A DNA stretch of 7,572 bases from an uncultured Bacteroidales bacterium (GTDB lineage: Bacteria; Bacteroidota; Bacteroidia; Bacteroidales; Paludibacteraceae). Position numbers and translations under genes: made by a program. Position 1 is the first letter of the stretch, and each line of letters starts with the position of its first letter. The DNA is taken from positions 1 to 7,572 of the forward strand of contig CAMOMF010000048.1 of assembly GCA_946619625.1 (NCBI GenBank). The letters run 5' to 3'. Shown in pieces: positions 1 through 5,846 of this stretch. The notes under the pieces were generated by a model. The model saw only the letters and a program-made list of their open reading frames with translations, had not been told where the DNA came from and ran no database searches.

Positions 1-46
1 ATATGCAAGAGTTTTTTGAAAAAAAGTGCAAAAAATTTTTTTCGCA

Positions 47-208
47 TCATTCGAGCGGCAGTTGTACGTTGGCGAGCAAACCGCGCATTTCATCGTCCTT
101 TTTTATACCGCACCTTTTGCGCAGATGGTCGTACTGGATGCGCGTGGTGAGTGCGTCCCACCAACGCTCGGGGTCGAAGCAGGGGCAATACTCCGCTTCT
201 GTGCAATT
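47..208 (-). pseudogene. C-terminal remnant of an unrecognised Bacteroidales protein
   Basis: Read on the minus strand, this stretch encodes about 53 residues with a natural protein-like composition: a Cys-rich start (TEAEYCPCFDPERWWD), then a basic/aromatic segment (RIQYDHLRKRCG) and the tail GLLANVQLPLE before TGA at 47-49. Third codon positions are GC-rich, as in the real genes of the window. The frame stays open upstream to a TAA at 278-280, but it has no ATG, GTG or TTG start. That upstream part is the translation of short tandem repeats. The coding signal therefore appears to begin abruptly at the repeat boundary, which suggests a gene that lost its 5' part. I do not recognise the family. 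The neighbouring small gene lies on the same strand, so the two may come from the same accessory segment. Alternatively it is a fortuitous open frame. Confidence 0.4.
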
Positions 209-236
209 GACAACTGAGAATAGACAACTGAGAATA
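209..236. repeat. 14-bp tandem duplication (two perfect copies)
   Basis: The unit GACAACTGAGAATA occurs at 209-222 and again, identical and directly adjacent, at 223-236. It abuts the point where the minus-strand gene remnant stops looking like protein. Short noncoding tandem units of this kind are typical of slippage or recombination scars. Confidence 0.85.
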
Positions 237-240
237 GAGG

Positions 241-262
241 GGGTAAGGAGAGGGTAAGGAGG
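241..262. repeat. 11-bp tandem duplication (two near-perfect copies)
   Basis: GGGTAAGGAGA at 241-251 is followed directly by GGGTAAGGAGG at 252-262, differing only in the last base. It lies four bases from the 14-bp tandem pair, so two independent small duplications sit side by side in about 55 bp. Confidence 0.8.
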
Positions 263-310
263 CCGTTCGAAAAACGTTTAACAAAATAGAGCAAGCGCCC
301 GAAGGGTTGT

Positions 311-400
311 GCAGCCCTGACGGGCTGTGCCGGAATAATTCCGGCGTAATGGAAGAAAGAACAGCCCTGGCGGGCTGTGCCGGATAAAGCGGGCGTAATG
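311..400. repeat. Two REP-like palindromic units, 50-bp period
   Basis: Unit one (312-351) and unit two (362-400) share CAGCCCTGRCGGGCTG, the following TGCCGGA and the terminal GCGTAATG, offset by 50 bases. Each begins with a hairpin, CAGCCC/GGGCTG with a 4-base loop (312-327 and 362-377). Unit one also contains the perfect palindrome CCGGAATAATTCCGG (330-344), which has decayed in unit two. As RNA, the first stem can extend to 9 bp through G-U pairs (309-330). Extragenic position, palindromy and repetition fit REP-like elements, which in many bacteria are moved by RAYT-type transposases, but none is encoded here. The pair lies just beyond the 3' end of the minus-strand gene ending at 415. 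On that strand the second hairpin is followed by a T-rich stretch, so it may also act as a weak terminator. Confidence 0.65.
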
Positions 401-414
401 AACAATGTTTTTAG

Positions 415-822
415 TCATGAGGACAATGATATATCGGCATACGCCAACATATACTCTGTTTCACCTGCACGGATAGTCGGCACTTTGGCACTTACCACCA
501 TCGAAACGAACGTTGGCAGGTCGAGCACTGACCAGTCGGGGTACTGCGCAAACATCGTTTTGGCAATAAACTCGCGGTCGTTTTCCACCATCAGTGCCTT
601 TCGGCGGTAGAAGGAAAGCAGGTCGCAGATGCAGACGTAACAAAGTGACTGCCCCCAAGTAACTTTGTTGCCGGATGGAAGAGTAACGCTGCCGCGTATG
701 TCAGAAAGGTTCCGCAGTTTGAGCGGCTCTTTCGCTGCCTCGGCAATGGTGGTGGCATGGAGTAGTCTGTAGAATTCGCGTGCTCCGTACCGGTGGGATA
801 ATATGTCATCCTTGATGTTCAT
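415..822 (-). CDS. Small uncharacterised Bacteroidales protein (possibly DUF6633-like)
   Basis: This encodes a 135-residue protein starting MNIKDDILSHRYGAREFY. I chose the ATG at 820-822. Two upstream in-frame ATGs (to 891) would add a Lys/Arg/Thr tail translated from the A/T-rich leader, which is unlikely to be coding. There is no Shine-Dalgarno, as is usual in this phylum. The protein appears soluble, with no signal peptide and no clear membrane segment. A central block (LPSGNKVTWGQSLCYVCICD, then LLSFYRRKALMVENDREFI) holds two close cysteines and a basic patch. It is followed by KTMFAQYPDWSVLDLPTF, which looks helical. It resembles small proteins seen in Bacteroides genomes and mobile regions that I recall as DUF6633; this is from memory and unverified. 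Function is unknown. It stands alone, divergent from the serine hydrolase gene and next to REP-like repeats and a gene remnant, so an accessory origin is plausible. Confidence 0.72.
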   Translation of the reverse strand: MNIKDDILSHRYGAREFYRLLHATTIAEAAKEPLKLRNLSDIRGSVTLPSGNKVTWGQSLCYVCICDLLSFYRRKALMVENDREFIAKTMFAQYPDWSVLDLPTFVSMVVSAKVPTIRAGETEYMLAYADISLSS

Positions 823-1071
823 ACGATGAAAAAATATTTTTTTAAGTTTTTTTTTGTACATCAGTCGCGTGCGTGTACGTGTGCGCAACAACCAAAGCGT
901 AAGCCTATACCCAAAAAAAAACAGTCAGTAGTAATCTTTTCTTTGTCGCTTTCTTCTTTGTTAATTTCTTTTTGTTACTTTTTCTTTATTGCTTTTCTTC
1001 TTTCACTATTTCTTTGTCGGGCAAATAGCCCTCGTACGACGGATAAAAAACAACTTTTTTTCAGAAAAAAA
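823..1071. other. Divergent intergenic region with pyrimidine-rich tract
   Basis: This stretch separates two divergent genes and contains no credible gene. Bases 826-860 are A/T homopolymer-like. Bases 868-885 alternate G/C/T/A (GTGCGTGTACGTGTGCG). From about 936 to 1018 the plus strand is almost all T and C, with repeated CTTT/TTCTTT steps, and recalls recurrent intergenic sequences in Bacteroidota. The tract leads into the A/T-rich upstream part of the promoter at 1072-1103. I found no unambiguous TAnnTTTG element for the minus-strand gene. Confidence 0.6.
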
Positions 1072-1103
1072 TTTGCATATGTCAGAAAAAAGCAGTAACT
1101 TTG
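1072..1103 (+). promoter_or_regulatory. Bacteroidota-type promoter of the serine hydrolase gene
   Basis: A -33 element TTTG (1072-1075) is followed after 20 bases by a -7 element TAACTTTG (1096-1103), matching the TTTG/TAnnTTTG consensus of the Bacteroidota primary sigma factor. Transcription should start near 1110, giving a leader of only about 15 bases before the ATG at 1126. The block 1071-1105 recurs with two mismatches upstream of the glycosyltransferase gene. Confidence 0.85.
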
Positions 1104-1125
1104 CACTCAAAATAGTAATAACTGC

Positions 1126-2316
1126 ATGAAAAAAGGAACCTTTTTGTTTATAGCATCGGTAATACTGACGCTTGGCATGTGTCAATGCGCCAAGACAACC
1201 AACGACGAACAAGCAACAGAAGCGAGCCTCAGCACAGAGGCCCATGAGTTAGACTCGATCTGCCATTCGCTTTTCCCCGCGGACGAGCCTGGGGCGGCAG
1301 TGTTAGTGATGCGCGGCGACAGTATCGTGTTCAACGAAGGGTACGGTCTTGCAGACCTTGACACGAAAACGCCCATCAGCGACAGCACGTTCTTCAACAT
1401 CGCGTCGGTGAGTAAACAGTTCACGGCTGTGGCAATCCTGCAGTTGGCAGAAGAGGGCAAGTTGTCCCTGAACGATGCGGTGGCGCAATACATGCCATAT
1501 CGTTGGGCACTGTGGAAAGAGGTGCGCCTGCGCCATCTGCTGTCCCACTCATCCGGAGTGCCGGACTGCAGGGGAGGAATCCCTCGCGAAGAAAAAATAC
1601 ACGGCACCGACTCCCTTGCCATTGCCTATTTGGACACTTTGACCACCCTGCGTTTCTCCCCCGGGACGGCATACGAATACATCAATCCGACGTTCGTCCT
1701 GTGCGGGAAGTTGGTAGAAAAAGTCAGCGGTGAGCCGTTTTCGGAATACATGCAGCGCCATGTGTTTGCCCCTGCGGGCATGGAAGCGTACTATATAGCA
1801 GACAATGAAGACATTATACCACACATGGCACACGGTTATGAGTACGCGGACGTAACCGATATGCCCGAAGAACGTACGGCAGAATCGCCCTCGACGGTAA
1901 AGAAGAACTGGTACGAATACGACTACGGGGAAGAGACGTTCTTCGCTACCCGACCCGACGGGGGTCTGTACACTTCGGTTCGCCAATTTGCCCGTTGGGA
2001 GCAAGCCCTGCGCAGCCACGCTGTCCTATCAGAGTCGTACTTGAAAGACGCGTGGAGTCCCCATACTCAGGTCAGCGGCAGCCCGTGGAGCAACTATCAG
2101 AACCGCCCGAACACGTGGTACGGATATGGTTGGTTTATCGAGCCTGCGACCGACTCGACCAAGACTGTTATCTACCACACGGGCGACAACGGCGGTTTCA
2201 AGATTCTGGCGGCGCGCTACCCTGAAGACGATGCCTTGGTGCTGGTGTTTGCCAACCGAGCGGACTGGGACCGGTATGCTCTGATGCAAAAGATTGAAAA
2301 AATATACTGTTTTTAA
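1126..2316 (+). CDS. Exported beta-lactamase-fold serine hydrolase (class C/PBP-like family)
   Basis: This 396-residue protein belongs to the 'beta-lactamase-related' serine hydrolases (Pfam PF00144), which include DD-peptidases, esterases and class C beta-lactamases. The nucleophile motif SVSK (S94, K97) lies in NIASVSKQFTAVAILQLAEE. It is followed by the conserved HLLSHSSGVPD (137-147), the second motif Y185-I-N187 after FSPGT, a GGLYTSVRQFARW block (279-291), and HTG (351-353) in place of the KTG box. All catalytic positions are present, so the enzyme should be active. The N-terminus has Lys2-Lys3 and a hydrophobic stretch (5-18) before C19 and C21, pointing to export and probably lipidation, although the lipobox (LGMC or MCQC) is poor. 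The substrate cannot be read from sequence; peptidoglycan peptides or small esters/amides are typical, and beta-lactam resistance should not be assumed. It has its own promoter and is probably monocistronic. Confidence 0.93.
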   Translation: MKKGTFLFIASVILTLGMCQCAKTTNDEQATEASLSTEAHELDSICHSLFPADEPGAAVLVMRGDSIVFNEGYGLADLDTKTPISDSTFFNIASVSKQFTAVAILQLAEEGKLSLNDAVAQYMPYRWALWKEVRLRHLLSHSSGVPDCRGGIPREEKIHGTDSLAIAYLDTLTTLRFSPGTAYEYINPTFVLCGKLVEKVSGEPFSEYMQRHVFAPAGMEAYYIADNEDIIPHMAHGYEYADVTDMPEERTAESPSTVKKNWYEYDYGEETFFATRPDGGLYTSVRQFARWEQALRSHAVLSESYLKDAWSPHTQVSGSPWSNYQNRPNTWYGYGWFIEPATDSTKTVIYHTGDNGGFKILAARYPEDDALVLVFANRADWDRYALMQKIEKIYCF

Positions 2317-2396
2317 GAATATTTCGCTCAAAAAGGGCAAAACAGCACCAAAATAGACATTATTGTTAAGATAAGGGTATTTTTTCTTACGGAATA

Positions 2397-2428
2397 TTTG
2401 TGTATGTCAGAAAAAAGCAGTAACTTTG
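2397..2428 (+). promoter_or_regulatory. Bacteroidota-type promoter for the glycosyltransferase-ligA operon
   Basis: TTTG at 2397-2400 and TAACTTTG at 2421-2428 are separated by 20 bases, as in the phylum consensus. The expected start is near 2435, about 28 bases before the ATG at 2463. The intervening bases, including a stretch of six A, are nearly identical to those of the promoter at 1072-1103. The rest of the 146-bp gap after the serine hydrolase gene shows no strong terminator. Confidence 0.85.
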
Positions 2429-2462
2429 CAGCACCAATGAATAAATACATAAATGTGAGAAT

Positions 2463-3638
2463 ATGAAGATTCTATTTGTACTGAGCAACTTGTACGTAGA
2501 GGGTAACGGTTTGTCCGTTTCAGCGCGGCGTACCATAAAAGCGCTTCGCGATGCAGGTCAGGATGTGCGGGTGCTGTCGGGTGCCAATCCCAAACCAGGA
2601 GGTCCCGAGCCTGAATATAAACTGGAAAGGTTCATTTTTCCAATCGTTCAGCCTATTATCGACCACAACGGGTTCTGTTTTGCCAAGAGCGACCCGAAAA
2701 TCATTGAGGAAGCGGTCCGTTGGGCGGATGTAGTGCACGTGGAGGAATATTTCCCCCTTCAGCACCGCACTATCATGGTGGCGAAACGATTAGGCAAACC
2801 CATTACCGCCACCTACCACCTGCACCCTGAGAACATCACCTACCAGTTGGGCATGCCGTGGCGCTGGCTAAACAAAATGCTGCTAAAATACTGGAAGAGC
2901 AGCATTTATGACTATGTTGACTGGATTCAATGCCCCACAGAAAATGTGTATGACCGCTTGATGCGTTACCATATAGGTGCCAATTTCCGGGTGATATCGA
3001 ACGGCGTTGTTCCCGAACCATGCATACGCCCCCTGACTCCGCCCGACAATTATCTGGACGAGAACCGCCCGTTGGATGTGATTTATATCGGTCGTTTCTC
3101 GGTAGAAAAAGACCAACCCACTCTGCTGGAAGCCATGCGTTACAGCCGTTTCAACAAACGTATCCGCCTGCATTTTGCGGGACAGGGTCCGCGGCTGAAA
3201 TGTTACAAACGTGAGGCGGCGCAATTGATGAAAGAGGGGGTACTGAAATACGAACCGGTCTTTCAGTTCCACAGCCACGAAGAACTGCGCGACCTGGCCG
3301 CCCATGCCGACCTCGCCATCCACTGCGCCACCATCGAGGTGGAGGGACTGAGTATCATGGAAGCAATGCAGCAGGGCGTCGTGCCCGTGATTGCCGTGGG
3401 ACGACATACCGGCACCTCGCAGTTTGCCCTCGACCGGCGCAGCAAGTTCCCCTGCCAGAACCCCGAGGCGCTCGCCGGACGTATTGATTACTGGCTCAGT
3501 CACCCCAAAGAGCGGTGGGAGATGGGCTTGCGTTATGCCGAATCCATGAAACAATATGACATCAAAGAGAGTGTCAAACAGTTGATTGACATGTTTGAGC
3601 AGGCTTGCAAAGGGCACCAAGTTCAAAACGCAAAATAA
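2463..3638 (+). CDS. GT4-type glycosyltransferase (GT-B fold)
   Basis: This 391-residue cytoplasmic enzyme probably transfers a sugar from a nucleotide-sugar donor to a lipid or surface-glycan acceptor. The N-terminal Rossmann domain opens with MKILFVLSNLYVEGNGLSVS, where the glycine-rich turn (about 14-17) is typical of the family, followed by an acceptor-side region with VEEYFPL and ATYHLHPENI. The C-terminal donor-binding domain (about 203-385) contains the hallmark GRFSVEKD, with R211 and K216 expected to contact the diphosphate. It also contains the E-x7-E motif E292-VEGLSIM-E300 followed by AMQQGVVPVIA. These features are those of CAZy family GT4 (Pfam Glycos_transf_1). No signal peptide or membrane segment is visible. 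It is the first gene of a probable operon; ligA starts 43 bp downstream. The precise sugar and acceptor cannot be predicted. Confidence 0.93.
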   Translation: MKILFVLSNLYVEGNGLSVSARRTIKALRDAGQDVRVLSGANPKPGGPEPEYKLERFIFPIVQPIIDHNGFCFAKSDPKIIEEAVRWADVVHVEEYFPLQHRTIMVAKRLGKPITATYHLHPENITYQLGMPWRWLNKMLLKYWKSSIYDYVDWIQCPTENVYDRLMRYHIGANFRVISNGVVPEPCIRPLTPPDNYLDENRPLDVIYIGRFSVEKDQPTLLEAMRYSRFNKRIRLHFAGQGPRLKCYKREAAQLMKEGVLKYEPVFQFHSHEELRDLAAHADLAIHCATIEVEGLSIMEAMQQGVVPVIAVGRHTGTSQFALDRRSKFPCQNPEALAGRIDYWLSHPKERWEMGLRYAESMKQYDIKESVKQLIDMFEQACKGHQVQNAK

Positions 3639-3681
3639 GTAATCGCATTCCATAATAAACGCCTTATCATCCATCCGCCGT

Positions 3682-5829
3682 ATGCAACAACTCAGCCTGT
3701 TTGACGACATAGCACCCCACCCCACGGAGCAGGAAGAAATAATCGCTCTGCGCAAAGAGTTGGAGGAACAGAACTACAAGTACTACGTTCTGTCCGCCCC
3801 CACCATGTCCGACCGCGAGTTTGACGAGAAAATGCACCGGTTGGAGGCGTTGGAACAGAAACACCCTGAGTTGTTCGACTCCAACTCTCCCACCCAACAC
3901 GTGGGTAGTGACTTGGGGGGCAGTAACGGTTTGAACAATTCCCCCACAAGAGGTACCACCAGTCGGCAGAGTCGCACGGGCAGTACGGACGGTTTTGAAC
4001 AAGTGACTCACCGCTACCCGATGCTGTCCCTTGCCAACACCTACTCGGAGGAGGAGATTCGCGATTGGCTCCGCCGAGTGTACAAAGGTCTGGAAGACGT
4101 TCCTGACGGGGCAGAGCCGGTGGAGATTGTTTGTGAGTTGAAGTTCGACGGACTAAGCATATCCTTGTGGTACGAACATGGTCAGTTGGTGCGTGCGGTG
4201 ACTCGCGGCGATGGTGTGCACGGCGATGACGTGGTACAAAATATCCGCACGATTGCCACCATTCCGCAAACGGTCAGTGCCGGCGAAGGGGGAGGTCTGC
4301 CTGATACCTTTGAGATTCGCGGCGAAGTGCTGCTGCCATGGGAGAATTTCGAGCGTATCAACCGGCAGCGCGAGGCAGACGAAGAACCCCTGTTTGCCAA
4401 CCCGAGGAACGCTGCTTCCGGTACACTGAAACTGTTGAACCCTGAGGTGGTGAGAGAGCGCGGTTTGGAGGCGTACCTATATTATGTTCTGGGTGAAAAT
4501 CTGCCCGGCAAGACTCACTACGAACGCCTGCAGATGGCAGCGCGAGCCGGTTTCAATGTAAGTGACGCCATCCGCGTTTGCCACTCGGTGGAGGAGGTGA
4601 TGGACTATATCCATTATTGGGACACCGAGCGCAAAACATTGCCCGTTGCGACAGACGGCGTAGTGTTGAAAGTCAATTCACTGAAACAGCAAGAGCAGTT
4701 GGGCTACACAGCAAAAACCCCGCGTTGGGCAATCGCATTCAAGTTCGCCGCAGAGAAACAACTGACCCGCCTCAACTCGGTCTCTTATCAGGTCGGGCGG
4801 ACAGGTGCCATTACCCCCGTGGCGAATATGGAGCCGGTACTGCTGAGCGGCACAATCGTCAAGCGCGCCACGCTGAACAACGAGGATTTCATCCGCTCGC
4901 TTGACCTGCATGAAGGCGATTACGTGTGGGTGGAAAAGGGGGGCGAGATCATACCCAAGATAACCGCAGTTGAGCCTACCAAAAGAGCCTCCGACACCAA
5001 GGCAATCAACTTCATCCGCACCTGCCCCGAATGTGGCGCCCCGCTCGTCCGGGCAGAAGGTGAGGCGGCATGGCGCTGCCCCAACGAGAACGGATGCCCC
5101 CCTCAGTTGAAGGGCAAAATGGAACATTTCGTTTCGCGCAAAGCGATGAATATAGACGGCTTGGGCGCTGAGACGATTGACTTGTTCTACGAAAAAGGCT
5201 GGCTGCGCACCATTGCCGATATTTACGACCTCCAACGCGAACAGATTGCCGCCTTGCCGGGCTTTGGAGAGAAATCTGCCGACCGCTTGATGCAAGGTCT
5301 GGAGGAAAGCAAAAAAGTACCATGGAGCCGCGTCTTGTTCGCCCTCGGCATTCGTTTTGTAGGAGAAACGACAGCCAAGAAACTGGCGAAGGCATACCCC
5401 TCCATCGACCTGCTCTGTGCCGCCGGTGTGGAAGAACTGCAAGAAGTGGAGGACGTGGGCGAAGAGATTGCCAAGGCGATTGTGGCGCACATGGGCAACG
5501 ATGACAACCGCAGGATTATCGAACGCCTGCGCGCTGCCGGACTGCAGATGGAAAGTACCGAATCAAGCGAGCAACTGTCGGACACTCTGGCGGGCAAAAG
5601 TATTGTCGTGTCGGGTGTGTTCCGCCTGCACAGCCGCGACGAATACAAAGCCATGATTGAAGCGCACGGCGGCAAAAACGCAGGCTCGGTCAGCGCCAAG
5701 ACGGCGTTCATCCTGGCAGGCGACAACATGGGACCCGCCAAATTGGATAAAGCCCGCAAATTAGGCATACCTGTGCATAGTGAGGACGAGTTCCTGCAAA
5801 TGATAAAGGACACTACTATAGACAGTTAG
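3682..5829 (+). CDS. ligA: NAD-dependent DNA ligase LigA
   Basis: LigA seals nicks in duplex DNA during replication and repair, using NAD+ to adenylate its lysine. All domains are present in 715 residues. Domain Ia (about 17-60) holds Y34, D44 and D48. The nucleotidyltransferase domain has the K154-FDG adenylation motif, FEIRGEV, DGVVLKVN and PRWAIAFKF. The OB fold begins near VGRTGAITPVANMEP. The zinc finger is C448, C451, C466, C472, with the same spacing as E. coli. Helix-hairpin-helix repeats include LPGFGEKSADRL and VEDVGEEIAKAI, and a BRCT domain spans about 633-712. The protein exceeds the usual ~670 residues for two visible reasons: an N-terminal extension MQQLSLFDDIAPHP carrying a consensus clamp-binding pentapeptide, and a Ser/Thr/Gly/Asn-rich insertion at about 79-101 between VGSDL and the conserved RYPMLSL. 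The start at 3682 is the only ATG that precedes a complete domain Ia. It lies 43 bp after the glycosyltransferase and 17 bp before the next gene. Confidence 0.98.
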   Translation: MQQLSLFDDIAPHPTEQEEIIALRKELEEQNYKYYVLSAPTMSDREFDEKMHRLEALEQKHPELFDSNSPTQHVGSDLGGSNGLNNSPTRGTTSRQSRTGSTDGFEQVTHRYPMLSLANTYSEEEIRDWLRRVYKGLEDVPDGAEPVEIVCELKFDGLSISLWYEHGQLVRAVTRGDGVHGDDVVQNIRTIATIPQTVSAGEGGGLPDTFEIRGEVLLPWENFERINRQREADEEPLFANPRNAASGTLKLLNPEVVRERGLEAYLYYVLGENLPGKTHYERLQMAARAGFNVSDAIRVCHSVEEVMDYIHYWDTERKTLPVATDGVVLKVNSLKQQEQLGYTAKTPRWAIAFKFAAEKQLTRLNSVSYQVGRTGAITPVANMEPVLLSGTIVKRATLNNEDFIRSLDLHEGDYVWVEKGGEIIPKITAVEPTKRASDTKAINFIRTCPECGAPLVRAEGEAAWRCPNENGCPPQLKGKMEHFVSRKAMNIDGLGAETIDLFYEKGWLRTIADIYDLQREQIAALPGFGEKSADRLMQGLEESKKVPWSRVLFALGIRFVGETTAKKLAKAYPSIDLLCAAGVEELQEVEDVGEEIAKAIVAHMGNDDNRRIIERLRAAGLQMESTESSEQLSDTLAGKSIVVSGVFRLHSRDEYKAMIEAHGGKNAGSVSAKTAFILAGDNMGPAKLDKARKLGIPVHSEDEFLQMIKDTTIDS

Positions 5830-5846
5830 TCACAATATGAGGTAAG

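Noticed and set aside
1..46. Minus-strand CTTGCATAT at the window edge as the start of a promoter for a gene to the left
   Set aside because: It resembles the TTTGCATAT of the promoter at 1072, but the -7 element would lie outside the window, so it cannot be supported.
3..257. Plus-strand open frames at the left edge
   Set aside because: Composition is unnatural and they run into the tandem repeats; the minus strand over 47-208 has a far more protein-like reading.
823..891. Upstream ATGs extending the small minus-strand gene by 11 to 23 residues
   Set aside because: The added residues (repeated Arg-Thr and Lys/Phe runs) are translations of an A/T-rich leader and an alternating tract; the ATG at 820-822 gives a normal protein start.
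889..905. Minus-strand TACGCTTTG as a -7 element for the small minus-strand gene
   Set aside because: It has three instead of two bases between TA and TTTG, and no TTTG at the right distance upstream.
826..1098. Plus-strand open frame of 90 codons in the divergent intergenic region
   Set aside because: Its product is a low-complexity run of Phe, Ser, Leu and Lys translated from homopolymer and T/C-rich DNA, and it spans the promoter of the next gene.
1126..2316. Calling the serine hydrolase an AmpC beta-lactamase
   Set aside because: It has the fold and motifs of the broad family, but HTG replaces KTG and YIN replaces YxN's usual YAN/YSN, so antibiotic hydrolysis cannot be inferred.
2366..2391. 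Possible terminator after the serine hydrolase gene (TAAGA...TCTTA with T run)
   Set aside because: The stem is only 5 A/T-rich pairs with a long loop, too weak to claim.
2883..3755. Minus-strand open frame of 290 codons
   Set aside because: It lies antisense to the glycosyltransferase and the ligA start, has no recognisable motifs, and its length is explained by codon bias of the true genes.
4678..5490. Minus-strand open frame of 270 codons inside ligA
   Set aside because: It is antisense to conserved LigA domains, and its product has no family features.
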